Below are positions 18,376 through 26,517 of a stretch of DNA of 64,000 bases, piece by piece. The notes under the pieces are model-generated. The model saw only the letters and a program-made list of their open reading frames with translations. It was not told the DNA's origin and ran no database searches. Source of the stretch: Azospirillum fermentarium. Lineage in GTDB: Bacteria > Pseudomonadota > Alphaproteobacteria > Azospirillales > Azospirillaceae. Made by a program: the position numbers and the translations under genes. The stretch lies in NCBI RefSeq assembly GCF_025961205.1, contig NZ_JAOQNH010000001.1, positions 372,001-436,000 of the forward strand, in the 5' to 3' direction. The number at the start of each line of letters is the position of its first letter. The first letter of the stretch is position 1.

Positions 18376-18390
18376 TGGCAGATTCTGCCA
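18376..18390. promoter_or_regulatory. Candidate Lrp-type operator between lysE-like and lrp-like genes
   Basis: TGGCAG-ATT-CTGCCA is a perfect 15-bp dyad with an AT core, the general form of Lrp/AsnC sites. It ends 25 bp before the regulator's ATG and lies 90 bp before the exporter's start, so one site could control both genes. Confidence 0.6.
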
Positions 18391-18415
18391 AGAAGAATTC
18401 TGATAGGGGCCGATA

Positions 18416-18910
18416 ATGCCAAAATCAAAATTGGATGCCATCGACTGGCGCATCCTGTCGGCGCTGCAGCAGGACGGCCGGCTCAGCAACGTGGAACTGG
18501 CGGAGCGGGTGGGGCTGTCGCCGTCGCCCTGCCTGCGGCGGGTGCGGATGCTGGAGGACGCGGGGGTGATCCAGGGCTATCACGCCACCCTGGACCGGGC
18601 CGGCGTCGGGCTGGGGCTGACGGTGTTCGTGGGCGTGAAGGTGGAGCGGCATCAGGACGCCATGGCCACCGCCTTCCGCACCGCCGTCCAGACGTTGCCG
18701 GAGGTGGTGACCTGCCATCTGGTATCGGGGGAAACCGATTTCCTGCTGCAGGTGGTGGTGCCCGATCTGGCGGGGTACGAGCGGTTCCTGGTCGATACCC
18801 TGCTGAAGATTCCGGGGATCAGCGACATCCGCAGCAACTTCGCCATCCAGACGGTCAAGGCCCAAGGGGCGCTGCCGCTGGGCCACCTGCGGGCGGGGGA
18901 TGGCGCCTAA
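18416..18910 (+). CDS. Lrp/AsnC-family transcriptional regulator
   Basis: The 164-residue protein has an N-terminal helix-turn-helix (residues 5-60, with IDWRILSALQQDGRLSNVELAERVGLSPSPCLRRV) and a C-terminal RAM domain that binds amino acids as an octamer-type effector site (VTCHLVSGETDFLLQVVVPDL). It is transcribed divergently from the LysE exporter and is expected to activate it in response to an amino acid. Its stop overlaps the tail of the opposite-strand gene at 18907. Confidence 0.93.
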   Translation: MPKSKLDAIDWRILSALQQDGRLSNVELAERVGLSPSPCLRRVRMLEDAGVIQGYHATLDRAGVGLGLTVFVGVKVERHQDAMATAFRTAVQTLPEVVTCHLVSGETDFLLQVVVPDLAGYERFLVDTLLKIPGISDIRSNFAIQTVKAQGALPLGHLRAGDGA

Positions 18911-19575
18911 ACGTCCACCACCATCACGTGGGGCCGCGGGTCGGGGTGGATGCCGAGCAGCAGGTGCAGGTACACCGCCACCTTGCGCGCCCGTTCGGTG
19001 TGCAGCGCCAGACAATCGTGCATCTGGCGGGTCAGGCGGGCGTTCTCCAGCACCTCGTCGGGGGTCAGGTGAGAACCATCGGCCACCGCAAGCCCGACGA
19101 TGCCGTCGTGGTCCACCTCCAGCGCCGGGTCGGCCAGCAACGCCTGGGCCAGCGACTCGTCCTCAACGTCGCTGGCCGGCGGGATGGCGGGCGGAAGGGC
19201 GCCGGGCAACGGGTGGCGCTCCAACCGGGCGCGCGGGGCCGCCGGGTGCGGCGGATGGGAGGCGATCTGGCGGGCCTGGGCGTGCGCCTGGGCGGCGGCG
19301 GTCAGGTTGGTGCGCAGGTTGTCCTTGATCCGCGTCTTCTGCCCCGGCGACAGGGCCTCGATATCGTCGATTTCCTCGAACAGCAGGTCGTAAAGCCGGC
19401 GCCGCAGCGGATTCGGCGGCTTGGCGTCGCGGCGGTCGGGATGCTGGTCCTGCGGTGGGTGCTCGCGGTCGTGACGGCGGTCCCGGTGGGGGTGGTCGGT
19501 GGCCGACCCGGCGCGGTCCACGCCCAAGGTGGGCCGGACCAGCCGTTCGGAGCGGCCAATGAAGGAGTCGGGCAT
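18907..19575 (-). CDS. Hypothetical protein, charged N-terminus
   Basis: The 222-residue protein was not recognised. Residues 1-55 are rich in His, Arg, Asp and Pro and look disordered. Residues 58-95 (RRRLYDLLFEEIDDIEALSPGQKTRIKD) and the C-terminal 70 residues appear helical and conserved-looking. There is no signal peptide, membrane helix or cysteine cluster. A clear AAAGGAG ribosome-binding site precedes the ATG at 19575, which supports real translation. Its end overlaps the convergent lrp-like gene by 4 bp. Confidence 0.7.
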   Translation of the reverse strand: MPDSFIGRSERLVRPTLGVDRAGSATDHPHRDRRHDREHPPQDQHPDRRDAKPPNPLRRRLYDLLFEEIDDIEALSPGQKTRIKDNLRTNLTAAAQAHAQARQIASHPPHPAAPRARLERHPLPGALPPAIPPASDVEDESLAQALLADPALEVDHDGIVGLAVADGSHLTPDEVLENARLTRQMHDCLALHTERARKVAVYLHLLLGIHPDPRPHVMVVDV

Positions 19576-19710
19576 GACAGGCGGCTCCTTTCACGCGAAA
19601 GGATGTCCAACAGGGACATCATACCACAAAGATGGAGCGGTACCCCCCGGTTGCGTAGTGCACCGAAAGCCCCGTTGCCGGTCCCGGATGGTCATATACC
19701 CCATCGGGCA

Positions 19711-19746
19711 CAAAAAACCGGGCCTTTCCCGTGGGGAAAGGCCCGG
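19711..19746 (-). terminator. Terminator of the GH17-GT2 gene
   Basis: CCGGGCCTTTCCC and GGGAAAGGCCCGG form a perfect 13-bp stem with a 3-nt loop. On the minus strand it is followed by six T residues. It lies 35 bp after the stop of the glucan synthase gene. Confidence 0.93.
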
Positions 19747-19781
19747 CAGCGTTTTGACCCGTTCAGACCCGGTTCCAGACC

Positions 19782-22385
19782 TCAGTCGGCGGCTTCCGAC
19801 ACCGGCACCGCGCGGCGGTTCGGGCGGCCCCAGTGGATTTCCGGGAACACGTTGATCATGGAGGTGATCAGCGCCGCCATATAGGGCAGCGACTGCACGA
19901 TCAGCAGGCCCGCCCACATGAAGGCATCGCGGTTCTCGCGCCCGAACACCAGCACGATGGCCAGCGCCGCCAGCCACAGGCAGGTCAACAGGGCGATTTC
20001 CTCCCGCGCCATCAGGAACGCCTGCATCAGCGCCGGCTGGTTCTCGCACTTGGGCGTGCGGACGAACGGACGGCCCGAGGTGAACATGCCCAGCCACATG
20101 GCCCGGCCCACCGTGTGCGTCAGGGCCATGCCGGCCACCGCCGCCCCCACCTTGTCCCAGAAGCCGCAGCGCACGCGCGCCTCATAAAGCCACAGGCTGG
20201 CGCCGACCTTGAAGGCGAAGACGCTGAGCGTGGGGATCATGAAGGCGTTGGGCGGGAACTCGAAGTACTTCGGGAACAGCAGCAGCCCCAGCGACCACAC
20301 GATGCCGGCAACGCCGAACACCATGTGGGCGGCATCCGCGAACCACGGCAGCCAGCCGGTGATGAAGTGGTATTTCTGCCCGATGGTCAGCTTCTTGGCG
20401 CCCGGCGCCAGTTCGCGCCAGTGGTGCTTGAGGATCTGCACCGCGCCATAGGCCCAGCGGAAGCGCTGCGTCTTGTAGGCGGAGAAGCTGTCGGGCACCA
20501 GACCCTTGCCGTAGCTCTCCGGCATATAGACCGCCTCGTACCCCGCCTCGAACAGGCGCAGGCCCAGTTCGGCGTCCTCGGTGATGCACCATTCGCCCCA
20601 CCGGCCCTCGCCCTTCAGCGCCGCCTTGCGGATGATGGTCATGGTGCCGTGCTGGATGATGGCGTTGCGCTCGTTGCGCTGGATCATGCCGATGTGGAAG
20701 AAGCCGGCGTATTCCCAGTTGATCATGCGCTGGAACAGGTTGCCGGCCCATTCGCGGTAATCCTGCGGCGACTGGACGAATCCCACCTCGGGACGGGCGA
20801 AGTGCGGGATGGTCGCCTTCAGCCAGTCGGGGTGGACCTGATAGTCGCTGTCGATCACCGCGATGTGCTCGGCGTCGGGGGCGGTCACCGACAGGCCGTA
20901 GTTGAGCGCGCCCGCCTTGTAGCCCGGCCAGTTGTCCAGGTGGAAGAAGCGGAACTTGTCGCCCAGCATCCGGCAATAGGCCTCCACCGGCTTCCACACC
21001 TCGGGATCCTTGGTGTTGTTGTCCAGCAGCAGCACTTCATAGTTGGGGTAGTCGAGCCGGGCCAGCGCGTCCAGCGTCTGCATCACCATGTGCGGCGGCT
21101 CGTTGTAGCACGGCACGTGGATCGACACCTTGGGCGCGTCGGGGGCCGGGGACGCCTGGCACGGCTGGAAGCGGCGGCGGAACTTGTCCTGCCACACCAC
21201 CTCGGTCAGTTCCAGCCCGTCGATCAGCATCACCGCCAGCAGCACGAGCTGGCAGAAGATCAGCACGCCCCAGGCGATTTCGGTGGTGGTCGCCAGACCC
21301 GCGGCGGATGCCGCCGTCACCGTGAACACCAGGACCGAGGCCACCGCCTGGATCAGCCCGCCGTAGAAGAGCTGGCCGCCGATCTTCAGGTCGTTGCGCC
21401 GCCACAGGAAGAACACCATGGGCAGGAAGCCCAGCGCGATGGAGGTCGCGCACATCACCGGCCAGTTCTTGGTTTCCAGGACCGAGCCGGTCATGGGGAA
21501 CTTCGGCACCCGCCACGCGTCCCACAGGCCCCACGAGGTGCCGGCGGTCCCTTCGATCTCGCGCTTCCACGGCTGGTCGAAGGCTTCCATGATGAAGTAG
21601 TCGAGCCGGTTCTGCGCCGCCACGTTCAGGAAGTTGCGGATGAACTTGGCCTGATTGACCTGGCTGGCCTCGGCCCCGCGGCGCCACGGCCCGTCCGACG
21701 GCCAGCCGATTTCGGAGATGACGATGTGCTTGTTGGGGTACTTGGTCTTCAGCTCGTTGTAGCGGAACATGGCGTAATCGACCGCCTGGTCCACCGGAAC
21801 CCCTTCCCAATAGGGCAGAAGGTGCACGGCCATGAAGTCCACGGCGTCCACCAGCTCGGGGTGCTGCAGCCACACGTGCCACGGTTCCGCGGTGGATACC
21901 GGCACGTTGACCATCTTCTTGACGCGCTTGATGTAGTCGATGGCCTGCGGCACCGTGATGTCGGCGCGCAGGATCGCCTCGTTGCCCACCAGCACGCGGC
22001 GCACGTTGGGGTATGTCCGGGCCAGCTTGATCAGGCCGGCGATTTCCGGCTCGTCGATGTCGGGCTTGCCCTGCACCCAGGCGCCGGCGGTGACCGGAAT
22101 GCCCAGGCGGCGCGCCGCCGCCGGAACCTGTTCCGACCCGTCGGTGGTGGAATAGATACGCACCCCGCGGACGGCACCCTCGATGGCGGCCAGATCCTTT
22201 TCGATGTCCGCCTGGGACGGGCGGTCACGCCGGGTCGGGCTCTTGTCGGGGTGGAAGGGGGTGTAGCCGACGCCGGCGATCACGCCGGCCCATGGCCGCT
22301 CGGCAACGGGGCGGTTCCACAGCGCCCAGGCCCCGACATTGCCGAGTATGACCAGTATCAGAACCGCAATCGCTGATTTGCGCAT
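19782..22385 (-). CDS. Beta-glucan synthase: GH17-like domain fused to GT2 glycosyltransferase
   Basis: The 867-residue membrane protein starts with a signal anchor, followed by a GH17-like domain at about residues 30-290. Both family glutamates are kept: VLVGNEAIL near 136 and VISEIGWPSDG near 224. Several membrane helices follow, then a GT2 domain near 420-720 with IDSDYQ (about 508), TEDAELGL (about 602) and QRFRW (about 642), and more helices. The layout matches NdvB/NdvC-type synthases of rhizobia that make beta-1,3/1,6-glucans. It would build glucan from UDP-glucose and trim or branch it outside the membrane. The ATG at 22385 was chosen; a GTG at 22403 is also possible. Confidence 0.9.
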   Translation of the reverse strand: MRKSAIAVLILVILGNVGAWALWNRPVAERPWAGVIAGVGYTPFHPDKSPTRRDRPSQADIEKDLAAIEGAVRGVRIYSTTDGSEQVPAAARRLGIPVTAGAWVQGKPDIDEPEIAGLIKLARTYPNVRRVLVGNEAILRADITVPQAIDYIKRVKKMVNVPVSTAEPWHVWLQHPELVDAVDFMAVHLLPYWEGVPVDQAVDYAMFRYNELKTKYPNKHIVISEIGWPSDGPWRRGAEASQVNQAKFIRNFLNVAAQNRLDYFIMEAFDQPWKREIEGTAGTSWGLWDAWRVPKFPMTGSVLETKNWPVMCATSIALGFLPMVFFLWRRNDLKIGGQLFYGGLIQAVASVLVFTVTAASAAGLATTTEIAWGVLIFCQLVLLAVMLIDGLELTEVVWQDKFRRRFQPCQASPAPDAPKVSIHVPCYNEPPHMVMQTLDALARLDYPNYEVLLLDNNTKDPEVWKPVEAYCRMLGDKFRFFHLDNWPGYKAGALNYGLSVTAPDAEHIAVIDSDYQVHPDWLKATIPHFARPEVGFVQSPQDYREWAGNLFQRMINWEYAGFFHIGMIQRNERNAIIQHGTMTIIRKAALKGEGRWGEWCITEDAELGLRLFEAGYEAVYMPESYGKGLVPDSFSAYKTQRFRWAYGAVQILKHHWRELAPGAKKLTIGQKYHFITGWLPWFADAAHMVFGVAGIVWSLGLLLFPKYFEFPPNAFMIPTLSVFAFKVGASLWLYEARVRCGFWDKVGAAVAGMALTHTVGRAMWLGMFTSGRPFVRTPKCENQPALMQAFLMAREEIALLTCLWLAALAIVLVFGRENRDAFMWAGLLIVQSLPYMAALITSMINVFPEIHWGRPNRRAVPVSEAAD

Positions 22386-22782
22386 GGATATCCGCTTTCC
22401 CACACCTCGTCACCCGGAACCGCTCGGCCGTTCCGGCATCCACTCCGCGCCGCGCAGCCCGCGGACAGGGTTTACCGCGGCCATGCCGCCCCTGCCAACG
22501 TTCCGCCCCGAACCCGGCGCTGCTCTGGTTGCTTGGCTTTGTCTCTGGGTGACCCTGCCCGCGGCCTTTTGGTACGAACAACCCCTGGAAATGCGTCTCT
22601 TGACTGGAAACGAGTCTCTTGAAGGGATGGTCCGCCGCCCGACACCGGGCCGCCATACCCGAACGGTCACCCTAGATCGTCCGGCATATTCTATACAGAT
22701 TCACCCGCACCGCAACCGTCGCTGCCTGAACGAACAGGGCCTTGCGGGGATTATTCCACACCACTCCAGAAGGGAAGCACCC
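22386..22782. other. Divergent intergenic region, glucan synthase / HIT gene
   Basis: This roughly 400-bp region has no believable gene. It contains a pair of 9-bp direct repeats at 22595-22622 and AT-rich DNA around 22684-22700 that could hold a -10 element for the HIT gene. No matching -35 was found. Confidence 0.5.
22595..22622. repeat. Pair of GTCTCTTGA direct repeats
   Basis: GTCTCTTGA occurs at 22595-22603 and again at 22614-22622, a 19-bp period (nearly two helical turns). It lies about 210 bp upstream of the glucan synthase start and 160 bp upstream of the HIT gene. It may be a regulator site. Confidence 0.35.
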
Positions 22783-23226
22783 ATGTCCCCAGCGCATACG
22801 GACCCGGCACCCGAATCCGCCCCCGCCCCGTTCCACCTGCACGAGCGGCTGGCCGCCGACACGCTGTTCGTGGCCGACCTGGGGCTGAGCCGCCTGCTGC
22901 TGATGAACAACCGGGTGTGGCCGTGGCTGATCCTGGTGCCGCAGCGCAGCGGCGCGCGGGAATTCCACGACCTGACCTTCGGCGACCGCGGTGTCCTGAT
23001 GGAGGAGATCTCCGCCCTTTCCGCCGTGCTGGCCGCCGTCGCCAAGGCCGACAAGATCAACGTGGGCATGCTGGGCAACATGGTGCCCCAGCTTCACATC
23101 CACGTCATCGCCCGCCATGCCGGCGACCCGGCGTGGCCCGGCCCGGTGTGGGGATCGGGCCGGGCCGAGCCTTATGACGGGGATCAGGCACAGGCCCTCA
23201 TCGCGGCGGTGACGGCAAGGCTGTAG
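22783..23226 (+). CDS. HIT-family hydrolase
   Basis: The 147-residue protein carries the histidine triad in VPQLHIHVIARH (about residues 103-114), with DKINVGMLGN before it. It resembles the bacterial diadenosine-tetraphosphate-hydrolase-like HIT group, which splits nucleotide phosphoesters. The ATG at 22783 follows AGAAGGGAAG; the upstream in-frame stretch is not conserved. It is a single gene between the glucan synthase and csbD-like genes. Confidence 0.88.
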   Translation: MSPAHTDPAPESAPAPFHLHERLAADTLFVADLGLSRLLLMNNRVWPWLILVPQRSGAREFHDLTFGDRGVLMEEISALSAVLAAVAKADKINVGMLGNMVPQLHIHVIARHAGDPAWPGPVWGSGRAEPYDGDQAQALIAAVTARL

Positions 23227-23314
23227 TACCCCGCCTGGAACCGCAACGCCCCAGCCCGGCTGCGTGTTGATAGCGGTATCAGACATCAACGGCCCGTCAG
23301 AAAGGACAAGGACC

Positions 23315-23494
23315 ATGATCGACAAGGACCGCATCAAGGGCGCCGCCAAGGAAGTCGCCGGGCAGGTGCAGAAGGAAACCGGCAAGCTGACCGGTGACCG
23401 CGAGATGCAAGCCCGCGGCGAGGCCCGCAAGACCGAGGGCAAGATCGACAAGGCCGCCGGCCACGTGAAGGAGGTTCTGCGCGGCGACAAATAA
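23315..23494 (+). CDS. CsbD-family stress protein
   Basis: The 59-residue, highly charged protein matches the CsbD family from end to end: MIDKDRIKGAAKEVAGQVQ, KLTGD, GEARKTEGKIDKAAGHVKE. These small, partly disordered proteins accumulate under general stress; the molecular role is unknown. AAAGGACAAGG precedes the ATG at 23315. A strong terminator follows, so it is a single-gene unit. Confidence 0.92.
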   Translation: MIDKDRIKGAAKEVAGQVQKETGKLTGDREMQARGEARKTEGKIDKAAGHVKEVLRGDK

Positions 23495-23511
23495 GCCGTC
23501 CGCGCCGTGGA

Positions 23512-23542
23512 AAAAAGGGGAGGCCGGGCGCCTCCCCTTTTT
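23512..23542 (+). terminator. Rho-independent terminator of the csbD-like gene
   Basis: GGGGAGGC and GCCTCCCC form an 8-bp stem with a 5-nt loop, flanked by an A-run and followed by TTTTT, 17 bp after the stop codon. Confidence 0.95.
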
Positions 23543-23606
23543 CTTGCATCCAACAGTATAAGACCAAAGAGACGGTTCAAACATACCCCCTCCTCAGCCA
23601 TATGCG

Positions 23607-23634
23607 TTGACGGCGTTGCCCCGTCTGATATCAT
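23607..23634 (+). promoter_or_regulatory. Possible promoter for the hemerythrin gene
   Basis: TTGACG is followed after 16 bp by TATCAT in an AT-rich stretch. It would give a leader of about 180 nt before the hemerythrin ATG at 23820. A second TTGACA at 23701-23706 has no good partner. The rest of 23543-23819 shows no gene. Confidence 0.35.
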
Positions 23635-23819
23635 TGAAAACAAAAAAGCAGGATACCGTCACAAGGGTTTGCCGATCCTGTTTATGGCTGTCAGCCTTTT
23701 TTGACACTCCGGCGACAGGAATATTGCAAAAGACAAACCAGACGACTCTGACGTGCCCTGCGTAACAACGACGCACCGGCTCTCTCAATGCCGGCGCCCG
23801 ATACGGAGGATGATCGTTC

Positions 23820-24248
23820 ATGACCAGCCGTCTTGCCGCCCATTACCGACAGCAGCACGCCGAACTGTCCGCCATCATCCAGCACATCGACACCCTGCTG
23901 GCTGCACCCGAGGCCCGCACCGCCGCCGCCCGCGTGCGCGCGGATGTGGAGGCGCTGGCCCGCAAGCTGAACGCCCATCTGAACCAGCAGGACGAAGGGC
24001 TGTACCCCCGCCTGCTCTATCACGACGACACCCAGGTGCGCGACACCGCCCGGCACATGTGCCGCGAGATGGGCGCGGTGCGGAAGGACTTCGACCGCTT
24101 CGTGGCGGCATGGGCCAGCGTGCCGCTGATGACCGTGCGTTTCCCCACCTTCGCCGCCGACGCCCGCAGCGTCACCGGGCGTCTGTCCGCCCATCTGGAG
24201 GAGGAGGGGAAGACCCTGCCCCCGCTGGTGGAAAAGGCCGGGCTGTAA
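23820..24248 (+). CDS. Hemerythrin-domain protein
   Basis: The 142-residue cytoplasmic protein has a four-helix hemerythrin-like pattern with metal-ligand candidates: His in QQHAELSAII, HLNQQDEGLYPRL (about residue 54), His in DTARHMCREMG and HLEEEGKTLPPLVE near the end. Such proteins bind a di-iron centre and can sense or store oxygen or NO, or protect iron centres. Its last 77 bp overlap the 3' end of an AraC-family gene on the other strand. Confidence 0.85.
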   Translation: MTSRLAAHYRQQHAELSAIIQHIDTLLAAPEARTAAARVRADVEALARKLNAHLNQQDEGLYPRLLYHDDTQVRDTARHMCREMGAVRKDFDRFVAAWASVPLMTVRFPTFAADARSVTGRLSAHLEEEGKTLPPLVEKAGL

Positions 24249-25026
24249 CGGTCCTCCCCCCCGCCACCCCCTCGGCGTAGCGTTGCGGCGTCTCGCCGAG
24301 GGCGCGGCGGAACATGGCGGTGAAGGCGCTGGGGCTGCCGTAGCCGGCGGCCCGCGCCGCCGCCGCCACACTGTCCCCCTGCGCCAGCCGTGCCAGCGCC
24401 TCGGCCAGCCGCGCCTGTTGCCGCCACACGCCGAAGCTCAGCCCCGTGTCCCGCCGGAACAGCCGCGCCAGGGTGCGGGCACAGGCCCCACAGGAATCCG
24501 CCCATCCCTCCAGCGTGTCGTCCCGTGCCGGGTCGTCCAGCAACGCGCGGCACAGGGCGGCCAGCCGCCTGTCCCGCGGCATGGGCAGGTTCAGCGGAAC
24601 CTCGGGCGCGCGGGCCAGTTCCGACAGGATCAGGCCCGACATCAGCGCCGCCCGCGCCCGGTCCTCCCCCGCCCGCTCATGGCACGCCGCCAGGATCAGG
24701 GCGCGCAGCAGATCCGACACCGCCACCACCCGGCAGCGCCCGCCGTCGGGAAACACCGCCGTGGCCGCGTCCACGTAGAGCGTGCGCATGGAGACATCCC
24801 CGGCGATCAGGAACCCGTGCTCCACACCGGGGGGAATCCACACCGCGCGCAGCGACGGCACGATCCAGGCACCCGCGTCCGTCGTCACCCGCAAGGTGCC
24901 GGTGACGGCGTAGAGCAGTTGCGCCCGCCGGTGGGCGTGGGGCGGCACGCGGGTTCCGTGCCCATATTCCTTGGCCAGCGCCACCACCGGCAGGCGGGAA
25001 TCATCGTCGGCATCCTCGATACGCAT
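24172..25026 (-). CDS. AraC-family transcriptional regulator
   Basis: The 284-residue protein has an N-terminal cupin-like sensor region (VPPHAHRRAQLLYAVTGTLRV) and a C-terminal double helix-turn-helix at about residues 165-260, ending GYGSPSAFTAMFRRALGETPQRY. A 25-residue Pro/Gly-rich tail follows. The ATG at 25026 with AGAGGGG upstream was chosen over one at 25053. It is divergent from an MFS transporter and probably controls it. Its 3' end overlaps the hemerythrin gene antisense by 77 bp. Confidence 0.9.
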   Translation of the reverse strand: MRIEDADDDSRLPVVALAKEYGHGTRVPPHAHRRAQLLYAVTGTLRVTTDAGAWIVPSLRAVWIPPGVEHGFLIAGDVSMRTLYVDAATAVFPDGGRCRVVAVSDLLRALILAACHERAGEDRARAALMSGLILSELARAPEVPLNLPMPRDRRLAALCRALLDDPARDDTLEGWADSCGACARTLARLFRRDTGLSFGVWRQQARLAEALARLAQGDSVAAAARAAGYGSPSAFTAMFRRALGETPQRYAEGVAGGRTVTARPFPPAGAGSSPPPPDGRTDAR

Positions 25027-25156
25027 GCTGTCGGCCCCTCTGCGCAAAACCAAAGGGAGCGGCGGAGTTTCCGATGGGGCCGCCCCGGCCCCCGCCGCCT
25101 ATTGTCCGTTTTGCGACGATCATTGTCAGGACACAGCATAGCAGACACGCCTAGTC

Positions 25157-25185
25157 TGTTTGAACCGGCGCCTGTCTGAACCGGC
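25157..25185. promoter_or_regulatory. Direct repeats between AraC and MFS genes
   Basis: TGTTTGAACCGGC and TGTCTGAACCGGC (12 of 13 identical) start 16 bp apart, 45-73 bp upstream of the MFS start. Two same-direction half-sites are the usual form for AraC-family binding, so this is the likely operator. Confidence 0.5.
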
Positions 25186-25229
25186 AGAGCCGGGCCGACA
25201 TTCCACCGATCCATCAAGGGAGCGTTTCC

Positions 25230-26423
25230 ATGACCGCCGCCGCGCGCCGGGTCATCGCCTTCGTCAACATCGGGCATGTGGCCGACCACCTCCTCATGCT
25301 GGTCTATCCCACCGCCGTCCTGGGCATGGGGGACAGTTTCGGCCTCAGCTACGGCGAGCTTCTGGCGCTGTCGCTGGGCGGGTTCATCGCGTTCGGCGCC
25401 GGGTCGCTGCCGTCCGGGTGGCTGGGCGACCATTGGAGCCGCCACCGCATGATGATCCTGTTCTTCATCGGCATGGGATCGGCCACCATGCTCACCGGCT
25501 TCGCCTCCACGCCGTGGCAGTTGGCCGCCGGCATCACCGCCATGGGGGTGTTCGGGTCCATCTATCACCCGGTGGGAACGGCGCTGCTGACCGCGCACGC
25601 CGACAAGCTGGGGCAGGCCATCGGCGTCAACGGCGTGTGGGGCAATCTGGGCATCGCGTTTGCCGCCCTGCTGACGGGGGCGCTGACCCAGGCGTTCGGG
25701 TGGCAGATGGCGTTCATCGTGCCCGGCGCGGTGACCACCCTGTGCGGTGTCGCCTATTGGCTGATGGTGCCCGACGTGCCGTCACCCAAGCGGTCCACGG
25801 CGCGGCCGGTGTCGGCCCTGCCCCGCCGGGTGGTGGTTCAGGCGTTCGCCGTGCTGGCGGTGACCACGGTGGCCGGCAGCCTGGGGTTCAACGCCACGGT
25901 GATCTCGCTGCCCAAGCTGTTCGACGAGCGGCTGGCCATGGTGGCGGGAACGCCCATGGGGGTCGGCGCCATCGCCTCGCTGGTCTATGTGCTGGGCGCC
26001 ACGTCGCAGTGGCTGGTGGGACGTCTGCTGGACCGCCACACGCTGCGGCGGGTGTTCATCCCGCTGGCCCTGCTCCAGGCCCCGGCCTTCTTCGCCGCGT
26101 CCCTGGCCGGCGGATGGACGCTGGTGGCGGTGGCGGCGGTGATGATGTTCGCCGTGTTCGGGCAGGTGACCATCAACGACACCATGGTCGCGAAATACAC
26201 CGACGAGGCGTGGCGGGCACGGGCCTATGCCATCCGTTATCTGGTGTCGTTCGCCGCCAGTGCGGCCGCCGTGCCCATGGTGGGGGCGCTGCACGACGGG
26301 GGAGCCGGCTTCACCGTGGTGTATCAGGTGCTGGCCGTGCTGGGGGCCGCGGTGGCGATGGCGGCTTTCGCCTTTCCCCACCGGCCTGACGAGGTGGCGC
26401 CGCAGGCCGTGCCCGCCGAGTGA
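25230..26423 (+). CDS. MFS transporter
   Basis: The 397-residue protein has twelve predicted transmembrane helices. The cytoplasmic loop between helices 2 and 3 reads GWLGDHWSRHRMM, a variant of the MFS signature. GVFGSIYHPVGTALL in helix 4-5 resembles the fosmidomycin-resistance/NNP-like drug exporter branch. The substrate is unknown. It is divergent from the AraC-type regulator, with direct repeats between them, and ends in a terminator. Confidence 0.88.
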   Translation: MTAAARRVIAFVNIGHVADHLLMLVYPTAVLGMGDSFGLSYGELLALSLGGFIAFGAGSLPSGWLGDHWSRHRMMILFFIGMGSATMLTGFASTPWQLAAGITAMGVFGSIYHPVGTALLTAHADKLGQAIGVNGVWGNLGIAFAALLTGALTQAFGWQMAFIVPGAVTTLCGVAYWLMVPDVPSPKRSTARPVSALPRRVVVQAFAVLAVTTVAGSLGFNATVISLPKLFDERLAMVAGTPMGVGAIASLVYVLGATSQWLVGRLLDRHTLRRVFIPLALLQAPAFFAASLAGGWTLVAVAAVMMFAVFGQVTINDTMVAKYTDEAWRARAYAIRYLVSFAASAAAVPMVGALHDGGAGFTVVYQVLAVLGAAVAMAAFAFPHRPDEVAPQAVPAE

Positions 26424-26448
26424 GAAAAGCGGGCTGCCGCCCGCACCC

Positions 26449-26479
26449 GCATGGGGGCACAACCCCCATGCCCCCAGTC
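26449..26479 (+). terminator. Terminator of the MFS gene
   Basis: GCATGGGGG and CCCCCATGC form a 9-bp stem with a 5-nt loop, followed by a short T-rich run. A second small hairpin (GCGGGC/GCCCGC) lies just before it at 26429-26444. It separates convergent genes. Confidence 0.7.
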
Positions 26480-26517
26480 TTTTATACGTCTGATGGGGCT
26501 GGGGATGCCGCCCCGTT

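Noticed and set aside
19833..22376. 847-codon plus-strand frame opposite the glucan synthase
   Set aside because: It is the antisense of a gene with clear GH17 and GT2 motifs and has low-complexity composition.
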